Shown piece after piece: positions 46,613 to 57,953 of a DNA stretch of 64,000 bases (within the stretch, counting starts at the first letter, position 1; each line of letters starts with the position of its first letter). The notes under the pieces were generated by a model that worked only from the letters and a program-made list of their open reading frames with translations, did not search any database and had not been told where the DNA came from. Both the position numbers and the translations under genes were made by a program. The stretch comes from Staphylococcus sp. IVB6181 (lineage in GTDB: Bacteria; Bacillota; Bacilli; Staphylococcales; Staphylococcaceae). The stretch covers positions 1,281,822 through 1,345,821 of the forward strand of contig NZ_CP095096.1 in NCBI RefSeq assembly GCF_025561445.1. The letters run 5' to 3'.

Positions 46613-49600
46613 ATGAAAGCACATCTTAATATTCATACTGCTTACGACTTGTTAGAGTCGAGTTTGCGTATTTCAGACATCATTAAAAAAGCACAAACAG
46701 AAGGCTATCAAGCACTCGCGATGACAGATCAAAATGTCTTATATGCAGTCCCTCAATTTTATGATGCATGTCTCGCAGCAAATATCAAACCTATTATTGG
46801 CATGACGGTCGTTTTAAGCGATGGACTGACAGAGATAGAAACAGTCTTATTAGCTAAAAACGACGATGGTTTGAAATCACTTTATCAACTATCATCTGCG
46901 ATTAAAATACAAGATAAACGCACAATTTCTATTGAATGGCTAAAACATTATCAAAATGATTTAGTCATTATTTTTAAGCGTGCAAACGCTGAACACTTGA
47001 ATTTGATTGAAGCTTTCAAAGCACATGATGAAGTATATACAGACCATTTAAGCAGCGGGGCAGCTGAACAGTTAGATTTAGGTAGAGTGTGGATGCAAGA
47101 AGCTAAATATTTAGATGAACAAGATGCAGATTCGGTCAGCGCATTAAATGCGATTAAAAATAATACTGCCTTGGATTTAGTGAATACCGGCAGCGAACAA
47201 CATGCACATTTCTACAGCCAGCAAGATATCGATAATCTAAGTCTGTCAGAAGATATCATTGAAACAACAGAAGCGGTCGCAAGCAAATGTAATGTTAATC
47301 TTCAATATCATCAATCATTATTACCGCAGTATGAAACACCTGACAAATCCTCATCAAAAACATATTTATGGAATCTATTAGAGCAAGCACTGACGAAAAT
47401 GGATTTAGATCGACCGCAATATCGCAAACGTTTAGAGTATGAGTTTAATATCATTACAGAAATGGGCTATGAAGACTATTTCTTAATTGTCAGCGATTTG
47501 ATTCATTATGCAAAAACACATGATGTCATGGTAGGGCCTGGCCGTGGGTCCTCTGCAGGTTCGCTCGTCAGCTATCTGTTAAATATTACTACGATTGATC
47601 CGCTTCGTTACAACTTGCTCTTTGAACGTTTCTTAAACCCGGAACGTGTCACGATGCCGGATATTGATATCGACTTTGAAGATACAAGACGTGAACGTGT
47701 TATTCAATATGTACAAGAAAAGTATGGGGAATACCATGTTTCAGGTATTGTCACATTCGGTCATTTATCCGCAAAAGCTGTAGCACGTGATGTAGGGCGT
47801 ATCATGGGATTTGAAGAAAAAACATTAAGCGAAATATCAAGGCTGATCCCTTCAAAATTAGGGATTACCTTAAATGAAGCATACCAAGAACAAAACTTTA
47901 AAGACTTTGTGCACAGAAATCACAGACATGAACTATGGTTCGATATTTGTAAGAAGTTAGAAGGGCTGCCGCGTCATACGTCTACACACGCAGCAGGGAT
48001 TATTATCAATGACCGCCCCTTGTATCAGCATGTTCCATTATTAATGGGGGATACAGGTTTATTGACGCAATGGACAATGACTGAAGATGAAAAGCTGGGC
48101 TTGCTTAAAATCGACTTTTTAGGATTAAGAAACCTTTCCATTATCCATCAGATTATCAACCAAGTTAAAAAAGATTTGAATCAATCAATCGATATGGAAA
48201 AGATTCCGTTTGATGATAAAAAAGTATTTGCAATGCTGTCAAAAGGTGATACAACCGGATTATTCCAATTAGAATCTGATGGTGTCAGACATGCATTGAA
48301 ACGTTTGCAGCCGCAGCATTTCGAAGATATTGTGGCGATGACTTCTTTATACCGTCCAGGACCGATGGAGGAGATTCCGACTTATATTGCAAGACGTCAT
48401 GATCCTTCTAAAGTTCGTTATCTGCATCCGGATTTAGAGCCGATATTAAAACAAACTTATGGTGTTATTATCTACCAAGAACAGATTATGCAGATTGCAA
48501 GCAAGTTCGCAGGATTCAGTTACGGTGAGGCGGATATCTTGCGACGTGCCATGAGTAAGAAAAACAGAGCGGTACTTGAAAGCGAACGCCAGCACTTTAT
48601 TGAAGGTGCGAATCAAAATGGTTATTCAGAACAGCTCAGCAAGCAGATTTTTGATTTGATACTTAAATTTGCGGATTATGGTTTCCCGCGTGCACATGCG
48701 GTAAGTTATTCTAAAATTGCATATACTATGGCTTATTTGAAAGTACATTATCCAAATTACTTTTATGCCAATATCTTAACGAATGCGGTAGGCAGCGAGA
48801 AGAAAACTGAACAAATGATTGCGGAAGCAAAATCAATGGATTTAAAAATCTTGCCGCCGAATATTAATGAAAGTCACTGGTATTATAAGGCAACTCCAAA
48901 TGGTATATACCTGTCTTTAGGTGCAGTAAAAGGTGTTGGATATCAAAGTGTGAAAACCATTGTCGATGAACGCTACCAAAACGGACCGTTTAAAGACTTC
49001 TTTGATTTTACCCGCCGTTTATCCGGCCGTGTCAAAACACGCAAACTTTTGGAAGCTTTGATTCTCGTCGGAGCATTTGATCAATTCGGCGAAACACGTG
49101 CGACTTTATTAGGAACTCTTGATCAAGTGCTGGATGGTGTCAGTCAAGTGGAACAAGATGAAATGCTGCTGGATTTTGTGACACCAAAGGCAGAATATGA
49201 GAAAAAAGAAGAATTGCCAGACCAGGCACTCAGTGATTTTGAAAAAGAATATTTAGGCTTCTATATTACTAAGCATCCTGTAGAAAAATTATTTGAAACT
49301 AAACAATATTTAGGAATTTTCAAGCTGGACAATGCGTTGAATTATCAACCTGTTTTGGCACAAATCGACACATTGAGAAGAATCCGTACTAAAAATGGAC
49401 AACCTATGGCTTTTGTTACGTTGAATGACGGTAATAAGAACATGGATGGTGTGATATTCCCTGATGCATTTCAAAAATATGAACTTGAACTCAAAGAAGA
49501 AGTGCCGCTGATTGTACAAGGGAAGTTTGAAGTCAGAAATAACCAAGATCAATTGATTATCAACACGGTACAATCCTTAGAGGTGTTTGAAGATATGCGC

Positions 49601-49813
49601 TTTAAACAAGCAAAAATGATTGTGCTGAGAAATGTTGCGTTAGAAGATTTAACCTTTGATAGAGAGGGCAGTTCTGATAATCATCAGCTGCCGATTTATG
49701 AATTCCATGAGCAATCACAAAAAATGGAGAAAGTGGGACAAATTAATAGAAATCATGAAACCATTGCAGCTCTCATCAGCCAGATATCACCTGAAAATAT
49801 CAGACTGATGTGA
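46613..49813 (+). CDS. dnaE: DNA polymerase III alpha subunit DnaE
   Basis: 1066 residues from the ATG at 46613; AAAGGAGGG is 10 bases upstream. Family C polymerase: PHP domain at the N-terminus (HLNIHTAYDLLES, then EALAMTDQN), polymerase palm with catalytic Asp pair in MPDIDIDFED (near 350-352), GPGRGSSAGS, fingers, then an HhH region and an OB fold (~960-1050). Proofreading exonuclease is absent. In Firmicutes this essential enzyme extends RNA primers before PolC takes over. Length matches S. aureus DnaE. Confidence 0.97.
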   Translation: MKAHLNIHTAYDLLESSLRISDIIKKAQTEGYQALAMTDQNVLYAVPQFYDACLAANIKPIIGMTVVLSDGLTEIETVLLAKNDDGLKSLYQLSSAIKIQDKRTISIEWLKHYQNDLVIIFKRANAEHLNLIEAFKAHDEVYTDHLSSGAAEQLDLGRVWMQEAKYLDEQDADSVSALNAIKNNTALDLVNTGSEQHAHFYSQQDIDNLSLSEDIIETTEAVASKCNVNLQYHQSLLPQYETPDKSSSKTYLWNLLEQALTKMDLDRPQYRKRLEYEFNIITEMGYEDYFLIVSDLIHYAKTHDVMVGPGRGSSAGSLVSYLLNITTIDPLRYNLLFERFLNPERVTMPDIDIDFEDTRRERVIQYVQEKYGEYHVSGIVTFGHLSAKAVARDVGRIMGFEEKTLSEISRLIPSKLGITLNEAYQEQNFKDFVHRNHRHELWFDICKKLEGLPRHTSTHAAGIIINDRPLYQHVPLLMGDTGLLTQWTMTEDEKLGLLKIDFLGLRNLSIIHQIINQVKKDLNQSIDMEKIPFDDKKVFAMLSKGDTTGLFQLESDGVRHALKRLQPQHFEDIVAMTSLYRPGPMEEIPTYIARRHDPSKVRYLHPDLEPILKQTYGVIIYQEQIMQIASKFAGFSYGEADILRRAMSKKNRAVLESERQHFIEGANQNGYSEQLSKQIFDLILKFADYGFPRAHAVSYSKIAYTMAYLKVHYPNYFYANILTNAVGSEKKTEQMIAEAKSMDLKILPPNINESHWYYKATPNGIYLSLGAVKGVGYQSVKTIVDERYQNGPFKDFFDFTRRLSGRVKTRKLLEALILVGAFDQFGETRATLLGTLDQVLDGVSQVEQDEMLLDFVTPKAEYEKKEELPDQALSDFEKEYLGFYITKHPVEKLFETKQYLGIFKLDNALNYQPVLAQIDTLRRIRTKNGQPMAFVTLNDGNKNMDGVIFPDAFQKYELELKEEVPLIVQGKFEVRNNQDQLIINTVQSLEVFEDMRFKQAKMIVLRNVALEDLTFDREGSSDNHQLPIYEFHEQSQKMEKVGQINRNHETIAALISQISPENIRLM

Positions 49814-49931
49814 TAGCGTACAAAGTAAAGTGCTATAGAATCAGCTTATCTGAAGTTTTAGAAAGCTGATGCGTAAAACTTGCAAATTTTAAGGATTTCA
49901 TGCATGTGAATCAGTGAAACTTTTGTTTCTG

Positions 49932-49940
49932 TGTTATAAT
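49932..49940 (+). promoter_or_regulatory. Extended -10 promoter upstream of the malic enzyme gene
   Basis: TGTTATAAT has the TGN extension plus a perfect TATAAT; no good -35 is visible at 17 bases. A hairpin ATCAGCTT/AAGCTGAT (about 49842-49871) without T-run lies upstream and may be the dnaE transcript end. GAAAC-TTTT-GTTTC (about 49916-49929) overlaps the -35 region and could be an operator. Confidence 0.5.
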
Positions 49941-49980
49941 CAGTACATATTTTCAAAGTGATACTAAAATTGGGATAGCA

Positions 49981-50076
49981 ATGGTTAAATTTCAAGATAA
50001 AGACAAGACAGCTATTGCATCATTGAAGCATAAAAATCATAGAACTCATATCGATAATATGCAACAATTTTATTGA
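49981..50076 (+). CDS. Possible 31-residue upstream ORF in the malic enzyme leader
   Basis: ATG at 49981 to TGA at 50074-50076, encoding a basic, hydrophilic peptide (starts MVKFQDKDKTAIASLKHKNH). The ribosome binding site (TTGGGAT) is weak. It ends 17 bases before the malic enzyme start, next to that gene's ribosome binding site. No family recognised; may be chance. Confidence 0.25.
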   Translation: MVKFQDKDKTAIASLKHKNHRTHIDNMQQFY

Positions 50077-50093
50077 ACAAAGGAGCGATCAGT

Positions 50094-51323
50094 TTGTCAT
50101 TAAGAGATGAATCTTTAGAAATGCACAAAAGAAATCAAGGCAAAATAGACATAGCGCCTAAAGTTAAAGTAACAAATAAAGAAGAATTGAGTTTGGCTTA
50201 TTCGCCAGGTGTTGCGGAACCATGTAAAGAAATTTACGAAGATCCGCGCAAAGTCTATGATTATACATCAAAAGGTAATACAGTAGCTGTAGTTACAGAC
50301 GGAACAGCAGTATTAGGTTTAGGCAATATCGGACCAGAAGCAAGTATTCCAGTAATGGAAGGTAAAGCTGTATTGTTCAAGAGCTTTGCTGGCGTAGCAG
50401 GCGTTCCGATTGCACTAGATACGACAGATACTGAAGAAATTATCCGTACTGTTAAATTATTGGAACCGAATTACGGCGGTATCAATTTAGAAGACATTTC
50501 AGCACCGCGCTGTTTTGAAATTGAAAACCGTTTGAAGAAAGAAACTAAAATTCCGGTTTTCCATGATGACCAGCATGGTACAGCTATTGTGACAATGGCA
50601 GGTTTAATCAATGCATTAAGAATTACTGGCAAATCATTATCAGATATCAAAGTTGTATTAAATGGTGCCGGTGCTGCAGGTATCGCAATTGTGAAATTGC
50701 TTTATTCTTATGGTGTCAGAGATATGATTATGTGCGACTCAAAAGGGGCAATTTATAAAGGCCGTCCGCATGGTATGAATGAAACTAAAGAATTTGTAGC
50801 GGAATGGACGAACAAAGATAAGCAAGAAGGCAAACTTTCTGATGTGATTAAAGGCGCAGATGTCTTTATCGGTGTATCTGTTGCTGATGCTTTATCTCAA
50901 GATATGGTAAAATCAATGAATAAAGATAGTATTATCTTTGCGATGGCAAACCCTAATCCGGAAATCAACCCGGATGATGCGAGAGCAGCAGGTGCCAAAG
51001 TTGTAGGAACGGGACGTTCTGATTATCCGAACCAAATTAATAATGTGCTTGCATTCCCTGGTATTTTCAGAGGAGCATTAGATGTGAGAGCGACACATAT
51101 TAATGAAAAAATGAAACAAGCTGCAGTTGAAGCGATTGCTGACTTGATAAAAGAGGACGAATTATCACCTGAGTACTGTATTCCTGCGCCGTTTGATAAA
51201 CGTGTTGCACCTTCAGTAGCCAGAAATGTAGCAAAAGCAGCAATGGAATCTGGAGTTGCAAGGGTTGAAGTTGATCCAGATGATATATACAATAAAACGA
51301 TGAGATTAACTGATATTAAATAA
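50094..51323 (+). CDS. NAD-type malic enzyme
   Basis: 409 residues from a TTG at 50094 with AAGGAGCG at 50080-50087; the in-frame upstream start at 50073 lacks a site. It decarboxylates malate to pyruvate. Motifs: [43 protein letters not shown], the nucleotide loop [14 protein letters not shown] and [12 protein letters not shown]. It lacks the extra C-terminal phosphotransacetylase-like domain of MaeB. Being 65 bases before accD suggests that pyruvate/NAD(P)H production is tied to fatty acid synthesis. The cofactor cannot be set with certainty. Confidence 0.93.
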   Translation: MSLRDESLEMHKRNQGKIDIAPKVKVTNKEELSLAYSPGVAEPCKEIYEDPRKVYDYTSKGNTVAVVTDGTAVLGLGNIGPEASIPVMEGKAVLFKSFAGVAGVPIALDTTDTEEIIRTVKLLEPNYGGINLEDISAPRCFEIENRLKKETKIPVFHDDQHGTAIVTMAGLINALRITGKSLSDIKVVLNGAGAAGIAIVKLLYSYGVRDMIMCDSKGAIYKGRPHGMNETKEFVAEWTNKDKQEGKLSDVIKGADVFIGVSVADALSQDMVKSMNKDSIIFAMANPNPEINPDDARAAGAKVVGTGRSDYPNQINNVLAFPGIFRGALDVRATHINEKMKQAAVEAIADLIKEDELSPEYCIPAPFDKRVAPSVARNVAKAAMESGVARVEVDPDDIYNKTMRLTDIK

Positions 51324-51388
51324 GTTATTTTTTATAAAGCGCTGTTATGCGGTAGAAATCAGCATAATAGTGATGTGGAGGTTGACCA

Positions 51389-52261
51389 ATGTTTAAAGAT
51401 TTTTTTAATCGCGGCAGTAAAAAGAAAAAATATGTTACTGTTCAAGATTCAAAACAGAGTGATGTTCCATCAGGTATCATGACTAAATGCCCTAAATGCA
51501 AAAAAATCATGTATACTAAAGAACTTTCTGAAAATCTCAATGTATGTTTCAATTGCGATCATCACTTATCATTGACCGCATATAAACGAATTGAAGCAAT
51601 TTCAGATGAAGGTACATTTAAAGAATTTGATAAAGGCATGACGTCTGCGAATCCATTAGACTTCCCAGGATATGAGGAAAAGATTCAAAAAGACCAAAGC
51701 AAAACGGATTTAAAAGAAGCGGTGGTTACAGGGACTGCAAAATTAGATGGCGTTGCTTATGGTGTTGCAGTTATGGATTCGCGTTTCAGAATGGGCAGTA
51801 TGGGTTCTGTAGTCGGAGAAAAAATCTGCCGTATTATAGATTATTGTACTGAACATAAATTGCCTTTCATTCTCTTCTCAGCCAGCGGCGGAGCGAGAAT
51901 GCAAGAAGGTATTATTTCATTAATGCAAATGGGTAAAACAAGTGTGTCTTTAAAACGACACGCTGATGCAGGCTTATTATATATTTCTTATATTACACAT
52001 CCGACAACAGGAGGCGTTTCTGCAAGTTTTGCGTCTGTTGGCGATATCAACTTATCAGAACCGCAAGCTTTAATCGGATTTGCGGGCCGCCGTGTCATTG
52101 AACAAACAATAAATGAGAAATTGCCGGATGATTTCCAAACGGCTGAATTCTTATTAGAACACGGTCAATTAGACAAAGTGGTACACCGTAAAGAAATGAA
52201 AGCTACATTAAGCCAGTTATTAAGAATGCATACAGGACAAGGGGTGAAAAAAGATGCTTGA
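51389..52261 (+). CDS. accD: Acetyl-CoA carboxylase carboxyltransferase subunit beta
   Basis: 290 residues; GTGGAGG before the ATG. N-terminal four-Cys zinc ribbon (Cys34, 37, 53, 56 in CPKCKK and CFNCDHH) followed by a crotonase-like carboxyltransferase domain with [11 protein letters not shown] and [13 protein letters not shown]. With AccA it transfers carboxyl from biotin to acetyl-CoA, making malonyl-CoA for fatty acids. It overlaps accA by 8 bases, so equal synthesis is likely. Confidence 0.97.
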   Translation: MFKDFFNRGSKKKKYVTVQDSKQSDVPSGIMTKCPKCKKIMYTKELSENLNVCFNCDHHLSLTAYKRIEAISDEGTFKEFDKGMTSANPLDFPGYEEKIQKDQSKTDLKEAVVTGTAKLDGVAYGVAVMDSRFRMGSMGSVVGEKICRIIDYCTEHKLPFILFSASGGARMQEGIISLMQMGKTSVSLKRHADAGLLYISYITHPTTGGVSASFASVGDINLSEPQALIGFAGRRVIEQTINEKLPDDFQTAEFLLEHGQLDKVVHRKEMKATLSQLLRMHTGQGVKKDA

Positions 52262-53201
52262 TTTCGAGAAGCCGTTATTTGATATTAAAAATAAAATAGA
52301 AGCTTTGAAAGAATCTCAGGAGAAAAATGATGTGGATTTGCAAGAAGAAATCGAAATGCTCGAAGCTTCTCTCCAAAGGGAAACTGAAAAAATCTACAAG
52401 CATCTTAAACCTTGGGACCGTGTCCAATTAGCAAGATTGCAAGAGCGTCCGACGACTTTAGACTATATTCCGTATATTTTCGATGACTTCATCGAATTGC
52501 ATGGTGACAGAAACTTTAGAGATGACCCGGCTATGATCGGCGGACTGGGTTATTTAAATGGTCAACCTGTTACTATTGTAGGGCAACAGCGCGGGAAAGA
52601 TACGAAAGATAATATTTACCGCAATTTCGGGATGGCGCATCCTGAGGGATACAGAAAAGCTCTGCGCTTGATGAAACAAGCTGAAAAGTTCAATCGACCT
52701 ATCTTTACGTTTATTGATACAAAAGGCGCGTATCCTGGTAAAGCAGCCGAAGAACGCGGCCAAAGCGAATCGATTGCCAGAAATTTAATTGAAATGGCAA
52801 GCTTGAAAGTACCGGTTATCACGTTGGTTATCGGCGAAGGCGGAAGCGGCGGTGCTTTAGGTATCGGTATTGCGAACAGAGTATTGATGCTTGAAAACAG
52901 TACGTATTCTGTTATTTCACCTGAAGGTGCAGCAGCATTATTGTGGAAAGACAGCAATCTTTCTAAAATTGCGGCTGAAACAATGAAAATTACTGCGCCT
53001 GACTTAAAAGAATTAGGTGTCATTGATGAAATGATAGCTGAACCTTTAGGCGGCGCGCACAAAGATATTGAAGAACAAGCAAAAAATATTAAAAAGGCAT
53101 TTACAGCGCAATTAGCTGAACTTGAAAAGTTAGATGGCCAAGCGCTTGCTGACGATAGATTTAATAAATTCCGCCAAATGGGTGAATTTAAGGAACAATA
53201 A
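52254..53201 (+). CDS. accA: Acetyl-CoA carboxylase carboxyltransferase subunit alpha
   Basis: 315 residues; its start lies inside the end of accD behind AAGGGGTG. The helical N-terminus (1-~70) is followed by the carboxyltransferase core: [50 protein letters not shown] and [15 protein letters not shown]. It pairs with AccD as an alpha2-beta2 unit. Length normal. A strong terminator follows directly. Confidence 0.97.
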   Translation: MLDFEKPLFDIKNKIEALKESQEKNDVDLQEEIEMLEASLQRETEKIYKHLKPWDRVQLARLQERPTTLDYIPYIFDDFIELHGDRNFRDDPAMIGGLGYLNGQPVTIVGQQRGKDTKDNIYRNFGMAHPEGYRKALRLMKQAEKFNRPIFTFIDTKGAYPGKAAEERGQSESIARNLIEMASLKVPVITLVIGEGGSGGALGIGIANRVLMLENSTYSVISPEGAAALLWKDSNLSKIAAETMKITAPDLKELGVIDEMIAEPLGGAHKDIEEQAKNIKKAFTAQLAELEKLDGQALADDRFNKFRQMGEFKEQ

Positions 53202-53204
53202 GGG

Positions 53205-53256
53205 AAAAGGATTCTATACTTCTTTTTAATGAAGTAGTATAGAATCCTTTTTTGTA
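53205..53256 (+). terminator. Terminator after accA
   Basis: AAAAGGATTCTATACT (53205-53220) and AGTATAGAATCCTTTT (53236-53251) form a perfect 16-bp stem, followed by more T. Confidence 0.93.
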
Positions 53257-53398
53257 TCAAAAAGTGCACTTGATTTTCACTTTATGGGCTGTAGCATAAT
53301 ACATTAAAAATGGTACGAATAATGAGTAGATTTTCTCCGTATCGATTCGATATTTAATAAAAAGTGTGGCTATATTTCGAAATGAGAAATATAAAACG

Positions 53399-54461
<1,063 letters not shown>

Positions 54462-54498
54462 TGATAAATTTAGTGAAATTTTTTAGGAGGCTTTTATA

Positions 54499-56259
54499 AT
54501 GAGAAAAACTAAAATCGTTTGTACGATTGGACCTGCATCAGAATCTGAAGAAATGTTAGAAAAATTAATGAACGCTGGGATGAACGTTGCCCGCTTAAAC
54601 TTCTCACATGGTGATCATGCGGAACACAAAGTACGTATTGACCGTATCAGAGAAGTTGCGAAACGTTTAGATAAAACAATTGCAATCATGTTGGATACAA
54701 AAGGACCTGAAATCAGAACACACAACATGGAAAATGGTGTGATCAATTTAGAAAAAGGTAACGATGTTATCGTCAGCATGACTGAAGTACTTGGAACAGC
54801 AGACAAATTTTCTGTAACTTATGAAGATTTAATCAATGATATTGAACTTGGTTCATACATCTTGTTAGACGATGGTTTAGTTGAATTAGAAGTTAAAGAA
54901 ATCAACAAAGATAAAGGCGAAGTATTATGCGAAGTCTTAAACTCTGGTGAAATCAAAAACAAAAAAGGTGTTAACTTACCAAATGTTAAAGTAAACTTAC
55001 CAGGTATCACTGACAAAGATGCGGACGATATCCGCTTCGGTATTGACGAAAACGTTGACTTCATCGCAGCAAGTTTCGTACGTCGTCCTAGCGATGTGTT
55101 AGATATCCGCAAAATTTTAGAAGAAGAACGCAACACTAACATCAGCATTCTTCCTAAAATCGAAAACCAAGAAGGTATCGACAACATTAAAGAAATCCTT
55201 GAAGTTTCTGACGGTTTAATGGTAGCTCGTGGTGACATGGGTGTTGAAATTCCACCTGAAAATGTACCAGTTATCCAAAAAGACCTTATCAGACAATGTA
55301 ATAAATTAGGCAAACCAGTTATCACAGCAACTCAAATGTTAGACTCTATGCAACGTAACCCGCGTGCTACAAGAGCCGAAGCAAGTGACGTAGCAAACGC
55401 TATCTATGATGGTACAGATGCAGTAATGTTATCTGGTGAAACTGCTGCTGGTTTATATCCTGAAGAAGCAGTTAAAGCAATGAGAAATATCGCAGTTGCT
55501 GCTGAAGCTGCTCAAAACTACAAAAAATTATTAAACGATCGTACTAAATTAGAAGAAACTAACTTAGTAAACGCAATCGGTGTTTCTGTTGCACATACTG
55601 CACTTAATTTAAAAGTTAAAGCAATCGTTGCAGCAACTGAAAGTGGTTCAACTGCTAAAACAATTTCTAAATTCCGTCCGCATTCAGACATTATCGCAGT
55701 TACACCAAGTCCTGAAACTGCACGTCAATTAGCATTAGTATGGGGCGTATTCCCAGTTGTTAAAAAAGGCCGCAAAACAACTGATGCTTTATTAAACAAT
55801 GCAGTGGCTACAGCAATCGAAACTGGACGTGTACAAAACGGTGACTTGTTAATTATCACTGCCGGTGTACCAACTGGTGAAAAAGGTACTACTAACATGA
55901 TGAAATTACATTTAGTAGGCGACGAACTTGTTAAAGGTCAAGGCGTTGGCCGCAACTCTGTTGTAGGTAATGCTGTAGTAGTTAACGAAGCTTCTGAATT
56001 AGAAGGCAAAGACCTTACTAATGCAGTAATCGTAACACACTCTACTGACGAAACATTCGTACCTTATGTTGAACAAGCTGCTGGTTTAGTTGCAGAAGAA
56101 GGCGGTATTACTTCTCCAAGCGCAATCATCGGTTTAGAACAAGGTATCCCAACAATCGTTGGTGCAAGCAACGCAACTAAATTAATCCATGATGATGCGG
56201 TTGTAACTGTAGATGCAAACACTGGTCGTGTTTATGACGGTTATGCAAACGTACTTTAA
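54499..56259 (+). CDS. pyk: Pyruvate kinase with extra C-terminal domain
   Basis: 586 residues; AGGAGGC before the ATG. It makes pyruvate and ATP from PEP. Barrel motifs: [45 protein letters not shown] and TATQMLDSM. After the usual allosteric C domain an extra ~110 residues (from about 475) form the PEP-utilizing, phosphohistidine-like domain ([20 protein letters not shown]) typical of Bacillus/Staphylococcus enzymes. The His/Thr phospho-residue region is changed to SPS, so phosphotransfer there is unlikely. Highly expressed codon use. Confidence 0.98.
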   Translation: MRKTKIVCTIGPASESEEMLEKLMNAGMNVARLNFSHGDHAEHKVRIDRIREVAKRLDKTIAIMLDTKGPEIRTHNMENGVINLEKGNDVIVSMTEVLGTADKFSVTYEDLINDIELGSYILLDDGLVELEVKEINKDKGEVLCEVLNSGEIKNKKGVNLPNVKVNLPGITDKDADDIRFGIDENVDFIAASFVRRPSDVLDIRKILEEERNTNISILPKIENQEGIDNIKEILEVSDGLMVARGDMGVEIPPENVPVIQKDLIRQCNKLGKPVITATQMLDSMQRNPRATRAEASDVANAIYDGTDAVMLSGETAAGLYPEEAVKAMRNIAVAAEAAQNYKKLLNDRTKLEETNLVNAIGVSVAHTALNLKVKAIVAATESGSTAKTISKFRPHSDIIAVTPSPETARQLALVWGVFPVVKKGRKTTDALLNNAVATAIETGRVQNGDLLIITAGVPTGEKGTTNMMKLHLVGDELVKGQGVGRNSVVGNAVVVNEASELEGKDLTNAVIVTHSTDETFVPYVEQAAGLVAEEGGITSPSAIIGLEQGIPTIVGASNATKLIHDDAVVTVDANTGRVYDGYANVL

Positions 56260-56295
56260 TCAAAAGCGTTAAAATTTCATATTAAATTATATAAG

Positions 56296-56330
56296 CTGTC
56301 TGTTTCTTTTTTGAAGCAGGCAGTTTTTTA
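56296..56330 (+). terminator. Terminator after pyk
   Basis: CTGTCTGTTTC (56296-56306) pairs with GAAGCAGGCAG (56313-56323; one G-T), followed by TTTTTT. The remaining 56331-56501 is AT-rich with no clear promoter. Confidence 0.88.
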
Positions 56331-56501
56331 TTGTTAGAAGTACGAAAGATAAAATGATTCATGTAATGATACATAATCTATGAAATATTAATAATTTTAA
56401 GGTAATTTTTATTATTATTTAATAAGTAAATTGGTTTGTTAAGCTAACTATTTATGATAAAGTTTTTTTTCTGTAATTTATTTCAGAAGGGAGGTTTACT
56501 A

Positions 56502-57920
56502 TTGGAGGTTAAGCACGCTTCTCATCAAAAGAGAAATGTGATTGTAGTGATCATGCTGATCAGTGCCTTTGCGGCGATGTTGAATCAAACGATTCTAAAT
56601 ACAGCGCTGCCTGCAATCATTAAAGATTTGGGTGTGCATGATACAACAGCACAATGGCTGATTACCGGCTTTATGCTTGTGAACGGTATTATGATTCCGC
56701 TCACTGCATATTTAATGGACAAGTATTCAACGAAGACGCTGTATATATTTTCTATGGCAGCATTTCTAATAGGTTCTGTCATTTCGGCACTTTCGCCTGT
56801 CTTTGAGATTTTAATGGCAGCACGTGTCATTCAAGCTATCGGTGCAGGGATACTACTGCCGTTGATGCAATTTACAGTATTCACACTGTTCCCAGTTGAA
56901 AAACGGGGCTTTGCGATGGGATTGACTGGCATCGTTGCACAAACAGCACCTGCAGTCGGTCCTACATTAACAGGTCTGCTGATTGACCATTTTACTTGGC
57001 GCATACCATTTTTTGTTGTAGCAGCGATTTCAGTCGTTGTATTTATCTTCGGTATCTTCTTTGTAGAGCGTCAAAATCAACCTAAAGCAGCACATCTGGA
57101 TAAAATTTCAGTGGTTTATTCTACATTTGGTTTCGGACTCATTTTATATGCATTCAGCACGGTGGGAAAATTAGGTGTGACTTCACCAATTGTAATTTCA
57201 GTATTACTGCTTGGTATTATAATTATCATTGTTTTTACGCTAAGACAGTTGAAATTAAAACATCCTCTACTGAATATGCAGGTGTTTAAAAACAGAACTT
57301 TCTCCTTATCCGCATTTGCGTCTATGGCGCTGTTTATCGGAATTGTCGGACCTGCTTTATTAATTCCGATGTATGTGCAGACAGGTTTAGGATTATCAGC
57401 ACTTTTATCAGGTTTAGTTATCTTGCCTGGAGCCGTATTCAATGCCATGATTTCGGTTTATACAGGAAAAATATACGATCGCTTTGGAGCACGGGTATTA
57501 ATTATTCCTGGTTTCCTTCTACTGATTGTGATGACAATCTTACATGGCATGTTAACGGTAGATACGCCGTTTTGGTACGTAGTAGTGATATACGCGATAC
57601 GAATGTTTTCTGTAGGCTTATTGATTATGCCATTGAATACTGCTGGATTAAACGCATTGCAAGATCATGAAATTTCGCATGGTACTGCAATTATTAATGC
57701 GTTACGTATTATTGCAGGTGCTATGGGCACAGCAATCAGTATCACAATTATGTCAGCCGTCGCAAAACATTTTACTGATTATGGACACCATCATGTTTCA
57801 TCGCAAATGCTTGCGAGAATGGCGACAGTCAAAGGGATAGATGCCGCATTTGTTTTTACTACTATTATCATGATTATCGGTTTTGTATTAAGTCTGTTCA
57901 TTAAAGAGCAGCGCACATAA
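56502..57920 (+). CDS. MFS multidrug exporter, DHA2 family
   Basis: 472 residues from a TTG at 56502, 7 bases after GGGAGG; a longer frame from 56454 lacks a site. About 14 hydrophobic helices, as in the EmrB/QacA (DHA2) drug-proton antiporters. Motif A-like region LMDKYSTKTLY, ALSPVFEILMAARVIQAIGAG and the export motif C region TAPAVGPTLTGLLID are present. Substrates are unknown; the family exports drugs, bile salts, lincosamides or peptides. It is 33 bases before an M20 peptidase gene, so the two are co-transcribed. From memory this pair is not at this locus in S. aureus. Confidence 0.88.
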   Translation: MEVKHASHQKRNVIVVIMLISAFAAMLNQTILNTALPAIIKDLGVHDTTAQWLITGFMLVNGIMIPLTAYLMDKYSTKTLYIFSMAAFLIGSVISALSPVFEILMAARVIQAIGAGILLPLMQFTVFTLFPVEKRGFAMGLTGIVAQTAPAVGPTLTGLLIDHFTWRIPFFVVAAISVVVFIFGIFFVERQNQPKAAHLDKISVVYSTFGFGLILYAFSTVGKLGVTSPIVISVLLLGIIIIIVFTLRQLKLKHPLLNMQVFKNRTFSLSAFASMALFIGIVGPALLIPMYVQTGLGLSALLSGLVILPGAVFNAMISVYTGKIYDRFGARVLIIPGFLLLIVMTILHGMLTVDTPFWYVVVIYAIRMFSVGLLIMPLNTAGLNALQDHEISHGTAIINALRIIAGAMGTAISITIMSAVAKHFTDYGHHHVSSQMLARMATVKGIDAAFVFTTIIMIIGFVLSLFIKEQRT

Positions 57921-57953
57921 AACAAGTTATTTATTGAAAGGAAGGATTTCTGA

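Noticed and set aside
52616..53269. 217-codon open frame antisense to accA
   Set aside because: It mirrors accA codon positions, lacks a ribosome binding site, and its Ser/Ala/Pro-rich product has no domain. Antisense openness is common opposite AT-rich genes with this codon use.
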